Positions 29,501 through 37,664 of a stretch of 64,000 nt of DNA are shown piece by piece. The notes under the pieces were generated by a model. That model was not told the origin of the DNA. It was given only the letters and a program-made list of their open reading frames with translations, and did not search any database. The stretch comes from Bradyrhizobium vignae (GTDB lineage Bacteria > Pseudomonadota > Alphaproteobacteria > Rhizobiales > Xanthobacteraceae), in the NCBI RefSeq assembly GCF_004114425.1, contig NZ_RDQF01000028.1, positions 1 through 64,000 on the forward strand, read 5' to 3'. The stretch's first letter is position 1. Every line of letters starts with the position of its first letter. The position numbers and the translations under genes were made by a program.

Positions 29501-29961
29501 TCATCAGCGAGGTGGTCCCGCTTCCATTGAATGTCACCGAAAGGGAGTCGCGTTCCGATCGTGCTCGTTCAATATACCGGCAGCGCAATGCGCTGCCGCA
29601 TGGGGGAATAGGCTTTCGGACCCTAAAATTCCTAAACCGAGATCCAGCCGTGCGGTGCCGGCTCGATCGCCTGCCACTGCCCAGAATCGGGGTGAATTAT
29701 CGCGCCGGACTGCAACGCCATTTCGCACGCCGTTTTCTAGACACAGACCCTTATCCACTATGGATCGGCGAACACATGGATCAAGCGGCCCCGATCCACC
29801 TCTTCTGGTTCGATGTCGGATATCAATCCGGCCGTCTACAGATCGAAATGAGGTATGATCCGAGCCAGGTCGGTTATGAGGTGACCCGCCATCTTTGCAC
29901 GGTCTTGCAACAGGAGCTGTTGCAGACAATCAATGAATTCGTAGCGCTGAGGGCGGTGTAA
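23542..29961 (+). CDS. Two-module non-ribosomal peptide synthetase, A-T-C-A-T-(E/C), 2139 aa
   Basis: Domains in order (residues from ATG 23542). A1, ~10-520: FTSGSTGQPKG at ~156, NHYGPTEC at ~301, YRTGDLGR at ~393, NGKVDF at ~513. T1: LGGDSLRAM at ~570. C1, ~620-1065: the HHxxxDG motif reads HEIILDA. A2, ~1080-1575: YTSSSTGRAKG at ~1227, NFYGATEC at ~1366, YRSGDIAR, SGKIER. T2: GGDSLLSV at ~1618. The last domain, ~1660-2139, has an intact HHFVVDG at ~1803, then HGGIGFRTLKFLN and PRIGVNYRAG, which match late motifs of epimerization domains. There is no thioesterase or reductase. C1's catalytic His is replaced by Glu. A2 lacks the Asp that normally binds the α-amino group (LVASAWEYF versus FDxSxW). 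ATG 23542 is preferred to 23497 because homology starts there. The MATE gene follows after 3 bp. The product is unknown. Confidence 0.85.
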   Translation: MERQPVDAITAINRLASSDPERVALRHGADELTYEGLRSRSDALASTLRERGARGTIVGYWGERDLDWATAVIAILKAGSTYLPLDPSLPASRTSFMIEQSRCALLMGRDQPGPLSLFQESSKGTPQFLAIEAALRRVQTSSAVPPPDEDGLAYILFTSGSTGQPKGAMIERAGLNNHLAAKIDALSLTRTDCVAQTASHCFDISLWQLLAGLCVGASTAIIGDATLRSPSSLLQEIQRCGATVVQFVPSMLAVFVEYLQSLAAAERAMDGLRIISTVGEPLTPGLARAWLALYPRVSILNHYGPTECADGVTHHLVSVPPALAEPYVPIGRPIENVQVYVADGPRLCNVGEVGEICVSGVGVGAGYVNDHVRTKDAFGPNPFSNDLSFRRIYRTGDLGRLRSDGLLECLGRRDRQVKIRGHRIELGEIEARLSAHPLVHGAVAVASVCAGVKLTARDIAGSEAQAESRRLVAYVSTSAELAESDLQNFLAEALPSYMLPERIIHVSSIPLTRNGKVDFAALPDPATVRPPLSTPFEEPQTDLEIRLRQIWSGILRIGKIGVNDQFISLGGDSLRAMLILGQLETLLGVRADFRLVLNGTIRSLAASIGPSAESNSRAAFTYRKLNRSSLTRLQEHLWFLSQLDPTAKNYIIQGGLRIRGNIDLALFTRAWAEVIHSHQALSSRFIDEDGPVQCFDAPPCTSLGLTDVSHLTSSEAEELIAQFRRTEVEDGFDLRQGRLFRARMVRSGPDNHLILITAHEIILDAWSISVLLRDLQRRYLDGAAPWPENRASLSGYAAWETQHASPEALESQRHYWRRQIGDDPPVLSLGTGRARPQTNSYRGASYPVLLGADLSSRVREFSRRNSCTTSTTLLACFKLLLRMYSGQDDIVVGMPHAVRDQPGSADIVGFFLNMLPIRATVDGGECFAAHATRIQGLVSDAIANAAYPFGWMVRDSRLCREPGRSPIFQVMFNMYSEAVEPLGQDKLALTFREYDTGYVKFDLTLYAQDLGDEIALQLAYAEDIISSDLAIRMANNLHCLIAACVDKPLVPIEELSCLSASDLTILDSLDGSTQRYESECPLVEAFEQISLSNQSNLAYFGEFGEVTFGQLRERVAAIRSSLRSMEVGAGDLVAMLVDRSPDVAAIMLAARGLDAVVVPIAPDYPRDRIQHILRDSQAKLLVHANITEPGFEIPSICLLALETCSVSRDDLAPSNTPSDHPIANLIYTSSSTGRAKGVLIPESAILNRLNWMWRRFPFDSTDVMVVQKSACLVASAWEYFGGLLRGVPTLILTQGQVLAPDLLLCSLAKHRVTRFFASPPLLSGLIGSQERQRQRTALRLVTSSAEPMPSSLPARWRGSFPGVPLWNFYGATECASNAAVHQTSVADDNSALVPVGRPIDNVKLYVLDARLKRVPVGAPGELCIAGRCLSAGYWQDQDRTDRCFVPNPYDGGQYDVLYRSGDIARISTSGLLEICGRSDNQIKVRGFRIEPEEVEVALESHPAIAKAAVFAEGIDDDRRLTASVVPARENLSSGEIFAHLRKKLPSYMIPAALRLVDSIPLTTSGKIERARLSSVPYREIETDSSAEPRTRNERVLARIWEDLLGAKGVGIDSSFFDIGGDSLLSVRCVTLARKAGLNLTVNQLYRTPTIRDLAAGEAEAEPHNVASADGLLPVPPVISYWNSLVGFDEHFNIGDLFFLPGGILNIEILDRALADIIKRHEGLRLRVARTQDGLRLGIGPSPAERIVDEIDLVRMTGPDQRRTIESVSARCQHVFRFDGHTPLVHVTAFRTSESGDYYLLVLMHHFVVDGIGYRLFLEALEGAYNALAAGHDVNGPETVQRLSPWLKRLEQYANSEALHELKHWEGIDYDQFNLHVSDALSRGTSVAEESARELHDPSLGGRREDSNGRSLRVDQAKYHVEIDGEATAGLLSIGARSAHCQDFDVFLAALSGAFGALFGNYSLWIDSLTSTRGRLFDDFDSSQIIGLISEVVPLPLNVTERESRSDRARSIYRQRNALPHGGIGFRTLKFLNRDPAVRCRLDRLPLPRIGVNYRAGLQRHFARRFLDTDPYPLWIGEHMDQAAPIHLFWFDVGYQSGRLQIEMRYDPSQVGYEVTRHLCTVLQQELLQTINEFVALRAV

Positions 29962-29964
29962 ATC

Positions 29965-31365
29965 ATGGATGAGCGCAACGCGGAGCTCGTCGTCAAAAGC
30001 GATCGCGATGCGATGCCGAAGAAAAACCGGCATATCGATCTATCGGACCAAAAGCTCCCGAGCCTTCTCCTGCGTCTTGCCATTCCATCTGTTATCGCCT
30101 TGTCGATCAACGCGTTACAGCAGCTCCTCAACGCGATCTTTGTTGGCTCACTTGGTGCGCAGGCGATTGCAGCTGTCAGCATGACGATGCCGCTCATTTT
30201 AGTGCTCGCTGCGGTGGGAGAGGGGATCGGGGTGGGTACTGCCTCCTTCATATCTCGTCATCTTGGTGCTGGTAATGAGTTGGAGGCGTGCCGGGGTGCG
30301 AGTACGGCGCTCGCGTTGGCCGCTCCGATCGCGGTGATCATCACCGTCGCCCTGCTTCTGAGCCTACGAGCCATCTTCGTCGCACTCGGGGCAAGTCCAA
30401 CCATCCTGCCCATCGCGCTCGACTACGCCACGATCCTCTTGCCGGGGTCTACTTTGATGCTCCTGAACATCGTCAGCGGCTTCATCGCAAGAGCTGAAGG
30501 TAACACACGATTCAGCATGTGGACCATGCTGAGCGCTTTCATATTGAACGCTTTGCTTGATTCCCTTTTTATATTCTTACTAGACTTGGGCGTGCGAGGC
30601 GCAGCGCTAGCGACGTTGCTATCTCAGATCGCAGCTATAAGCCTCTACATCACGTTTTTTACCAAGCGCCTCGGCACTGTGCCCGTCAGGATATCTCAGG
30701 TCTCGTTGCGCGTAGATCGCATCAGGGAGCTCGCGTTCATTGGGGCGCCGGCGACAATGACTAGTATCTTATCGGCTCTTGCCGGTATGTTCTTGTACGG
30801 AGCCGCTGCCCGGTTCGGTGACGAGTTCGTTGCGGCCGTGGGAATAGCTGTAAGAATCTTGACAATCGGGGCGCTGCCTATCACCGGCTTTTGTATCGGC
30901 TCTCAAGCTGTCCTGGGGTTCGGTTGGGGCGCCCGCGACTTTGCCCGTGTACTGAAGGTTGCGAAGTTCATGCTCTCTATCACGGTTGCGCTTTCCTTTG
31001 CGTATTCCGCAGCCGTCATGCTTTTTGTCCGGCCTTTGGTCAGGTTGTTCAGCGATAGCGACAAGGTCACGGAAATTGCCGTCTCGAGCTGCATCATCTT
31101 TCATTTGTTTTTTGGGCTTTACGGTATTCAGAGTTTCGTGACGACAATGCTTCAGTCGCTTGGCAGAGCACGCCTCAGCGCGGTCGTATCTTTCGCAAGG
31201 CAGGGATATCTCTTCATACCGGCGGTACTTCTATTTCCTGTCATATCGGGCTTCAGTGGATTGTTAGCCAGTCAAGCCATCGCTGAGCTGGGCGCTGGAA
31301 TGATCGCGCTATTCGTCATGTTGCGCCAGTTTGCTGAGCTCAGGCGAGGAGGGCCAGCACATTGA
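29965..31365 (+). CDS. MATE-family efflux transporter, 466 aa
   Basis: A multidrug and toxic-compound extrusion protein with about 12 hydrophobic segments. The N-terminal half has LPSLLLRLAIPSVIALSINA, FVGSLGAQAIAAVSMTMPL and GEGIGVGTASFISRHLGAG, classic MATE features. The second half repeats the fold (GAPATMTSILSALAGMFLYG, FCIGSQAVLGFGWGARDF). Length is normal. The start codon follows the NRPS stop by 3 bp, so the two form one operon and the transporter probably exports the NRPS product. A TTG-started 61-codon frame overlapping its end (31362-31547) is too uncertain to call. Confidence 0.9.
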   Translation: MDERNAELVVKSDRDAMPKKNRHIDLSDQKLPSLLLRLAIPSVIALSINALQQLLNAIFVGSLGAQAIAAVSMTMPLILVLAAVGEGIGVGTASFISRHLGAGNELEACRGASTALALAAPIAVIITVALLLSLRAIFVALGASPTILPIALDYATILLPGSTLMLLNIVSGFIARAEGNTRFSMWTMLSAFILNALLDSLFIFLLDLGVRGAALATLLSQIAAISLYITFFTKRLGTVPVRISQVSLRVDRIRELAFIGAPATMTSILSALAGMFLYGAAARFGDEFVAAVGIAVRILTIGALPITGFCIGSQAVLGFGWGARDFARVLKVAKFMLSITVALSFAYSAAVMLFVRPLVRLFSDSDKVTEIAVSSCIIFHLFFGLYGIQSFVTTMLQSLGRARLSAVVSFARQGYLFIPAVLLFPVISGFSGLLASQAIAELGAGMIALFVMLRQFAELRRGGPAH

Positions 31366-31547
31366 GCCAGAAATTGAGAGTGCTCCTTGACTTTGAGTTA
31401 GGCGTCATCCCGACAATTAATACATTCCTCGCGGGCGAAACAGCCAGCCGTCGTTCGTTCCGAGCTGGTTGCGAAAGTCGTTACAAGCGCGACAAGCTCG
31501 AGACGTCCAACCGGGGAAGATGCTTCGAGCGCATGGGGGGAATGTAA

Positions 31548-31847
31548 TCGAAAGGCTACCATATGCCGGCTAGTTGACAACCGTTCGGGTCGCGCCGGAA
31601 CGGCCATCATGGTACGATGAACGCCCGCTGCGCCCGGATCACGTCTACCGGCCTTGACCAGATTAAACCACCGCTTCAGGTGCGGATGCGCGCTCCAGCG
31701 ATCCGTAGTTGATCGACCGGGGGACCGCGGTAGCCCCGCGGGATTCATAACAGTGATTTGGTCATCGGATTTCAGCGTCCGGAACGGGCGTCGACGGCGT
31801 CCGTCGGCGTCGCGCGTACCTCGTCGACGATCCCAAGCACGGCCCGT
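31548..31847. other. Gene debris downstream of the NRPS-MATE operon
   Basis: On the minus strand near 31640-31720 the text HPHLKRWFNLVKAG resembles the C-terminal helix of glutathione S-transferases, but too little is left to be sure. No complete gene is seen. Confidence 0.3.
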
Positions 31848-32520
31848 TCACGCCGAGTATTGCTGCACGATCGCTTTGCCGCGCGCCGAGATTCCGTCCA
31901 GCATGGTGTCGAGCACCGGTTCTTTCAGGCCCTCGACCCTCGCCTCCTTCAGGATGTCGCTGAGCGCGTCGGGAATCTTCTCGCCGAGCGCCACCAATCG
32001 CGCGATCATCGCGTCGGGGTCCATTTCATCAGTTCCGCCTGGCGTCGCCAATGCCGCGGCAGGACCTCTGAGAACTTTGGTAGCCGCCGATCTTCATCGC
32101 CATGCGCAGCCGCCGCCGCTCATGTTGGTCGTCGTGGTAAGGCACGTAGCTCAGGACGTCGTAGAGTGGCGCAAGAAACATACGCCGGCCCGGGAGGTGG
32201 ATGACTGAGAAGTTCTTCGCGTGCCGCGTCGGTACCGAGCACCAGGAAGCTGAAGGCGATCATGTCGGCGAACGCCGCCTTGTCCGCCTCCGGATCGGTA
32301 GCGTAGCGCAGCACGTCGTTGGAGATCTACTCGATCGAGGGCCCGCCCTCGCTCTGGTACTTGACGGCGGGATGCACGCCGAGCGCCTGGCACATGTCTT
32401 CCTGGTGGAATCGTTTGACGACGCCGTCCTTGTCGATCTCGCGGTCGTACCGGGTGACGACGATCGCGACCTCTTCGCCAAACTTCCCGACCTTAACTTC
32501 GGCCGCGGATCTTCCGGGGA
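31848..32520 (-). pseudogene. HipA-like kinase, C-terminal two-thirds, decayed
   Basis: On the minus strand the text runs VGKFGEEVAIVVTRYDREID and HQEDMCQALGVHPAVKYQSE, then an in-frame TAG near 32327. It continues VLRYATDPEADKAAFADMIA and FSFLVLGTDA, with the expected AKNF kinase segment shifted out of frame, then LAPLYDVLSYVPYHDDQ in another frame, and ends DPDAMIARLVALGEKIPDAL. This is the order of HipA Ser/Thr kinase toxins. A stop codon and at least two indels make it dead, and no HipB antitoxin gene lies next to it. Confidence 0.75.
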
Positions 32521-32891
32521 AGCTGCTTCAGTCCGTCATGATGATTTTGCTCTCGTTCGTCATCGCGGGAGTCTCCTGTTTCACGTCCGAGTACCGCTTC
32601 AGGCGGATGCTCGTGGCGATGCGCAAGCTGTTCAAGCCCCTCCTGGGCTACATGGTCAGCTACGCGGTGTCGGCGGAAGCCAAGGAGGCTCGAAAAAAGG
32701 CGGTATGCGTGGCTGCGCGCGCGTGCGCGTCGATTGGCGAGCGGTGTCTTGTGGAACTAGATCCATGAAGCCATCGCGCTGATCGGAGACGCTCTCACCC
32801 GCGGCTGGGAAAACGATCCGAAGCCGCCGTTTGAGCTCTTGAAAGCTTGGCCGGGCCAACGGCGACGGCAAGACGGCGACGCCGTTCAGGC
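32521..32891. other. No supported gene
   Basis: Between the hipA relic and the minus-strand secreted-protein gene. It may contain the lost N-terminal part of hipA, but I cannot recover a frame. Confidence 0.35.
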
Positions 32892-33884
32892 CTACTGCAG
32901 CTTTCCCAGAAAGATGCAGTCCCAATACATGCTGTCTTTCCAGGCCTGTTCCGCTTGATCGCGCTCCCAGGCCCATTGACTTCGGTTGCCCGATGGCCTC
33001 GCCTGCGTGGGGCAAAGAGCCAATAGCTGGTCGGTCACGCCCTGGGCCTTGCCCACCGATAAGAATTGGAAGAAGGGATTCTCGCCTTGTTTGGCGACCA
33101 GTACCTTGGCCGCGGCATCGAGGTCAGGATCCTGGAGACCCATCGTTCTCGCCAGGAACAGGCCAACCGACGCGAGGTGCAATGGAAAGCCTGGCGTATT
33201 CGCGGTGGCGGATGCAAGTGCCTGTCCAGGCACCGACAAGATCAAATTCTTCGGGAAGGGTGCGGCGCCGGCTAGGTCGTCGATGACATCTTCGCAGAGC
33301 CTGGCCCTCGCCGAGCCAAGATAGTTTGCGGTTGCCTTCAGATATGTGCAGTCACCCGGGCGGAGCGTGCAGCGCTTGTCGGCAGCGTCGTCGGTACAAT
33401 ATCTGAGCCAACCTTCCTTGATGCAGTTCGAACCGACCTTGATGAGGCAGGGACGATTGTCTGCTATCCATTGTAGCCATCGATCAAAAGCCTTCACGTC
33501 CCTGGTCGCAACCGCGTACAGCATGACACCCAGCGCCTGATCAGGCGAGAACGAAACGTCGTGATTGGGATACGTCCAGCCGATTCGGCGCGGCGATCGC
33601 CACCAACGTCCGTCAGCTCCCTGAGACAGACGCACACCCTCGCATCCTCTGCCGTCGCCTGCGGCGCAAAGCAGGCCGTTGAACAGGGTCATGTCGCCGT
33701 CGTCGCAGTGAGTTGGGTCTCCGGCTGAATATTTCGTAGGATAGGGCGTGCCGGTCGCATTGCAGAGGAGTGCTTGCGGTGGCTCCCAGAACATCAGGGC
33801 ATCCGACAGCGGCGTAGCCAGCGCGCAAGTGACGTGGATCACGAACGATAGAGCAACGGCGCAAATCAGGAAAATATGACGCAT
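32892..33884 (-). CDS. Secreted protein of unknown function, 330 aa
   Basis: From ATG 33884 the protein has a Sec signal (MRHIFLICAVALSFVIHVTC, cleavage near ALA) and a cysteine-rich mature part (ALLCNATGTPYP, NGLLCAAGDGRGCEGV, CTDDAADKRCTLRPGDCTYL). Tryptophan- and helix-rich segments (GVMLYAVATRDVKAFDRWLQ) suggest an all-helical barrel like some glycan-active enzymes, but I cannot assign a family. The frame runs open to 34037, but the signal peptide fixes the start. It is 10 bp downstream of the 512-aa secreted gene, so the two form an operon divergent from the tyrosinase genes. It is probably periplasmic or extracellular. Confidence 0.65.
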   Translation of the reverse strand: MRHIFLICAVALSFVIHVTCALATPLSDALMFWEPPQALLCNATGTPYPTKYSAGDPTHCDDGDMTLFNGLLCAAGDGRGCEGVRLSQGADGRWWRSPRRIGWTYPNHDVSFSPDQALGVMLYAVATRDVKAFDRWLQWIADNRPCLIKVGSNCIKEGWLRYCTDDAADKRCTLRPGDCTYLKATANYLGSARARLCEDVIDDLAGAAPFPKNLILSVPGQALASATANTPGFPLHLASVGLFLARTMGLQDPDLDAAAKVLVAKQGENPFFQFLSVGKAQGVTDQLLALCPTQARPSGNRSQWAWERDQAEQAWKDSMYWDCIFLGKLQ

Positions 33885-33894
33885 CGTCGCTTCC

Positions 33895-35433
33895 TCAGCA
33901 CTGTGTGTGCGGACGCGGAACACAAACGCGCTCAAGATCGATCTCGATCTGCCCCGGAGACCCGACGATCTGCGTCTTGGAGAAATCGATCGAGAGAGTG
34001 ACCGGCGCAGGCCCTCCTCCCTTCGACAGGAAACCAACCTTGGCGCCGCTGAAATCCGAACACGGGCTGAGTGCCTCGAACCGACTGTTGTTCATGCTGA
34101 CGCATTGCGGCAGTCCGATCGTGATCGATGGCTCGATCGAAGCGATTTTCGGTATTGCTTGGTTCAAGGCCAGTTTCAGAAGAGAGCCGAAGTCCACGGT
34201 GTGCTTCGCGCCCGGATTCAACTCAATGGAATTATCCAACGCGGAGAATTCCATCTCGACCGACCCGCTTGCCTTGACCGACGGAGCGGCTATGGAGATC
34301 GACGGCTTTCCCACGAGCCGCGCGGGAACGTTCTGTCCGGTCGCGCTGTCCCATGCTTTCAGGTCTTCGACGATGATACCGGCATTGATCGTGGGTTTAC
34401 CGCCGTTGCCACCGAGCTGAGCGGTGACGCCGGCGATCACGAAGCTGATGCCGTATTTGTCCGTCGACCCGTTCGGTTGATAGGTGGCGCTTACAATCAT
34501 TGGGAAGAGGCCACCGATGAGGCCGAAGCGTTCGTCGGAGGGAGAGTTTATGGTTTGAGGTGCCAGAAGGGTGTCGCGGATGACGATCGTGGCGATGCCA
34601 TAAGGATTGTTGGGAAAGTACGAAGTCAGGCCGACGCTCTTGCTCAGGGCTTCTCTTAGGTCCGAGGTCGTATTGAGCACGCGGGCATGCGTCGCGCTCG
34701 CTCTGCCTACGATGTAGCGTCCTTGTTGGAATAGAACATCGCCAGGATTGGACGTGTCGGTGACGAGATATTCCGGAAATGCGAGATCGCCCGAGATCGG
34801 CCAGATCTTCTGCTTATCCGCGGGCTTCGTCTCCGGCACCCACTTCGATCCGTCCCATTTGGCGAAGGATAGTTGAACGGAGAGATTCGAGCCCGATGGA
34901 ACGTTCGGCAAATTTGCGACGTACTGCTTCGGCAGCATGATAGGATAAGGAAGCCTCACCGGTACTGGTAATGCGATCTGGAAGAAGTTGTCCACGTTGA
35001 GCGCGCACAACAGGATGGTGAAGAAGTCGTCCTTCGGAGGACCGACGAGCGGCAGGTCTCCGGACAAGCATCCGGCGCCGACGATGACCGTGTGATTGAT
35101 GCATTGCGCTGCGCGCACTTCAGCGAACACGGATAGCGCGACCGTCGTCTGTACGGTCCCCGTCAGCAAATTGTAGTGTGACTTTCGATGGTCGCCGAAC
35201 TGAGACAGCGCTCCCGTAACCTGAGGCGTCGTGCAGATGGTGCCGTTGTTGTGATAGTACCCGTCGTAGCCGGTGCCGCTCAAGTTGTCGATGAAGTCGA
35301 ATAGGCCGCCACCCATAGCCACGACGATGTCGTCGCGCGGATACTTGTACGCGGTCTGAGCTACCGCTGCGAACTGACACGAACAGAGCATCAGTGCGAG
35401 CGCGCAGGCGCGCATGCCCCAGAGCAATCTCAT
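33895..35433 (-). CDS. Secreted protein of unknown function, 512 aa
   Basis: From ATG 35433 the protein begins MRLLWGMRACALALMLCSC, with cleavage near AVAQ. The cysteine in LMLCSCQFA could make it a lipoprotein, but the lipobox is not ideal. The mature protein is β-rich with paired cysteines (NNGTICTTPQVTG, VIVGAGCLSGDLPLVGP, IGLPQCVSMNNSRFEALSPC) and ends in CVPRPHTQC. I do not recognise the fold. It is co-transcribed with the 330-aa secreted gene (10-bp gap) and divergent from the copper-oxidase cluster, so the two operons may share control. Confidence 0.65.
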   Translation of the reverse strand: MRLLWGMRACALALMLCSCQFAAVAQTAYKYPRDDIVVAMGGGLFDFIDNLSGTGYDGYYHNNGTICTTPQVTGALSQFGDHRKSHYNLLTGTVQTTVALSVFAEVRAAQCINHTVIVGAGCLSGDLPLVGPPKDDFFTILLCALNVDNFFQIALPVPVRLPYPIMLPKQYVANLPNVPSGSNLSVQLSFAKWDGSKWVPETKPADKQKIWPISGDLAFPEYLVTDTSNPGDVLFQQGRYIVGRASATHARVLNTTSDLREALSKSVGLTSYFPNNPYGIATIVIRDTLLAPQTINSPSDERFGLIGGLFPMIVSATYQPNGSTDKYGISFVIAGVTAQLGGNGGKPTINAGIIVEDLKAWDSATGQNVPARLVGKPSISIAAPSVKASGSVEMEFSALDNSIELNPGAKHTVDFGSLLKLALNQAIPKIASIEPSITIGLPQCVSMNNSRFEALSPCSDFSGAKVGFLSKGGGPAPVTLSIDFSKTQIVGSPGQIEIDLERVCVPRPHTQC

Positions 35434-35619
35434 GAGAACTCCAATACGATCCGACGAAACGAATTGCGCCGAAGGGTCACTCGGCATACCGAAAAATTTT
35501 ATCTACGTAAGCGTGCGATGCTCTTTCAGCGCTCGGATTTTGTCAATAGAGTGTGCAAGGATGCGGACGATGATTTTTAATCGACGAAAGTTTCACGCAG
35601 GACAATTTGGACGAAGCAA

Positions 35620-35862
35620 ATGGCCAATCCAACAGATTATCAAACGTATGCGGGTGTAGCTGATAGCCTGGAAGAAGCCGTGAAGGCCGCCCACGCAAAA
35701 ATTCCGATCCGTGAAGGGCGAGATTTCGTGATCTGCGGGGTTCTCGAATGGGGCTACCAGCGCGGCGGGTTTGTTGATGCCAAGCAGTTTTTTTGCCGTC
35801 GTCATCGAGGACGACCTTTCCGAGCTGCATCGATAGGCGAAGCTCCAAATACGGCGGTCTAA
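35620..35862 (+). CDS. Small hypothetical protein with a T7 tract that shifts its C-terminus
   Basis: ATG 35620 opens MANPTDYQTYAGVADSLEEA and continues REGRDFVICGVLEWGYQRGG and FVDAKQFF. There a run of seven T (35788-35794) puts the frame into RHRGRPFRAA-type nonsense up to 35862. With six T the protein would end VVIEDDLSELHR at 35836, which reads as a natural acidic C-terminus. This is a homopolymer lesion, a sequencing error or slippage. It is small, soluble and unknown in function. Confidence 0.5.
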   Translation: MANPTDYQTYAGVADSLEEAVKAAHAKIPIREGRDFVICGVLEWGYQRGGFVDAKQFFCRRHRGRPFRAASIGEAPNTAV

Positions 35863-36071
35863 ACGAGACCTCTCGATTTGGCGATCTCGACGGCCGCAGC
35901 CCTGCAATGTTCTCCATTGGCGCATATCGTCGACCGACGCGGCCAGGCGCGAAAGACCCTACCCGGATGTTACAAGCAAAAGGGGCACAACGAGAAAATT
36001 CACTTATAAGTTTACTAACCGAGGTTGATGGTTTAGCCTGCTCTAGTATTGGCATCGATAGGAGTTCGGTC

Positions 36072-37625
36072 GTGGTGATCTCCAGGCGAAACGTTATGCT
36101 GCAGGGCGCCGTGATCGGCGCGGGTGTGATCGCCAGCAGCATCCCAGGAATGAAGGCGCTCGCCGCAGGCCAGCCGCCGGAGCGCCGGACGCTCGAGGGA
36201 TTGGCCTGGAACGATCCGATTGTCGCGACCTACCGGGACGCGGTCGGATTGCTGAAGCAGAAGTCGGCGGCCGACAAGACGGGATGGGCGGGTCTCGCCG
36301 CCATCCATGGCCTGAACCCGGGCGCCTACAAGTTCTGTCCGCACGGGAATTGGTATTTTCTCCCTTGGCATCGAGCCTACATCCTGACCTACGAACGTAT
36401 CATCCGGCAGCTGACGAACAACGACGACTTCGCTCTGCCGTACTGGGACTGGACGACCAATCCGACGATGCCGGAGGTGTTTCTCGATCCGAAGACCAAA
36501 GACGGCAAGCCGAACTGGCTGTACGTCGATGACAACGATTTCCAGCAGGACTGGAAGCGGACATGGCCGGCGACCGATCCGATGCCGTCGCGCTTCGTCG
36601 GTCCGGCGGTCCTGCAGGACATCTTGCAGGCTCCGGACTACGAGTCATTCGGAACGAGCCGGCCGCGCGGGCAGGATAGCCTCGACGCTTCATGGGTGCT
36701 CAAGCGGACCGGACTTCAAGGCACGCTCGAGCGTCTGCCGCACAACATGGTGCACAACAGCATCGGCGGCTGGATGCCGTCGGCCATGTCGCCGCGCGAT
36801 CCGATCTTCTTCATGCATCACTGCAACCTAGACCGGCTCTGGGCCGTGTGGAATTCGCTCGGCAATTCGAATTCCGACGATCATTTCTGGAAGGACATGA
36901 CGTTCACGGACAACTTTGTGAACCCCGACGGTTCGTCGTATTCGCCCAAGGTCTCGGAGCTCGCGAGCCCCGAGACGCTTGGCTACACGTATGGCCTACC
37001 GTCCACCTCGATCGTCGCGACGTCGTTCCCGAATCTAATTGCCTTGCAGGGCAAGCTCGTGACCTTGCACGCCAGCGGCGTGCCGAAGTCTCCTGACGTC
37101 AAGACGTTTACGGCCTCCCCGAGTGGTCTGGACTTCGGGACGATCTCGAATCCGCTCACTGTGCCGGTCAGCGTCGATGCCGGACTGATCGCAGCGGTCT
37201 CCAGACGTCGCCCGGTTTCTTCAGGAACCGAATTCCTGAACTTCGCCGCGGCGCGCGAACAGAGAGCGACGGGCGCGCGCGTATTCGCTTTTGTCCGCGA
37301 CGTCGCGACCACGCAGCCGCAGAACACGGAATTTCGCGTATTCCTGGACCATCCCGGCCTGAACGCGCAGACGCCCGTGAGCGATCCCGGTTACGTGGGC
37401 AGCTTCGGAATCTTCGTGCATGGCGAACATGGCGGTCACGGCGGTGGAGATGCCAACCCTTCGTTCGCGCTCGATCTGACCGGCGCCATGCAACGCGTCT
37501 ATGCAGGTGGGCAGCCTCCGTCCGGCAAGATCGATCTGCAGTTTATTCCGGTCCCCATCGCGCCCAACGATCCCGTCGGCACTTTACGTCCGGGTGCCGT
37601 CGAGATTGCATTCGTCAACGCGTGA
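36072..37625 (+). CDS. Tat-exported tyrosinase (polyphenol oxidase), 517 aa
   Basis: A type-3 copper enzyme that oxidises phenols to o-quinones. GTG 36072 has GGAG at 36061-36064. The first residues form a twin-arginine signal (VVISRRNVMLQGAVIGAG, cleavage near ALA). The CuA site has histidines in AIHGL, CPHGNW and PWHRAY; the CuB site has HNMVH and FMHHCNLDRLWAVW. A C-terminal β domain with the KFDV-like segment of polyphenol oxidases follows (TEFRVFLDHPGLN, GSFGIFVHGEHGGHGGG). The frame is open to 35793, but no earlier start has a signal peptide. It is the first gene of a four-gene exported copper-oxidase cluster. Substrates may be plant phenolics or melanin precursors. Confidence 0.85.
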   Translation: MVISRRNVMLQGAVIGAGVIASSIPGMKALAAGQPPERRTLEGLAWNDPIVATYRDAVGLLKQKSAADKTGWAGLAAIHGLNPGAYKFCPHGNWYFLPWHRAYILTYERIIRQLTNNDDFALPYWDWTTNPTMPEVFLDPKTKDGKPNWLYVDDNDFQQDWKRTWPATDPMPSRFVGPAVLQDILQAPDYESFGTSRPRGQDSLDASWVLKRTGLQGTLERLPHNMVHNSIGGWMPSAMSPRDPIFFMHHCNLDRLWAVWNSLGNSNSDDHFWKDMTFTDNFVNPDGSSYSPKVSELASPETLGYTYGLPSTSIVATSFPNLIALQGKLVTLHASGVPKSPDVKTFTASPSGLDFGTISNPLTVPVSVDAGLIAAVSRRRPVSSGTEFLNFAAAREQRATGARVFAFVRDVATTQPQNTEFRVFLDHPGLNAQTPVSDPGYVGSFGIFVHGEHGGHGGGDANPSFALDLTGAMQRVYAGGQPPSGKIDLQFIPVPIAPNDPVGTLRPGAVEIAFVNA

Positions 37626-37664
37626 TCCCATGTCAGTGGTGTACATGACTGCGGGGAGAACGTC

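Noticed and set aside
24000..29900. Several antisense ORFs of 60-130 codons within the NRPS gene
   Set aside because: They have no starts with ribosome sites and mirror the codon bias of the sense strand.
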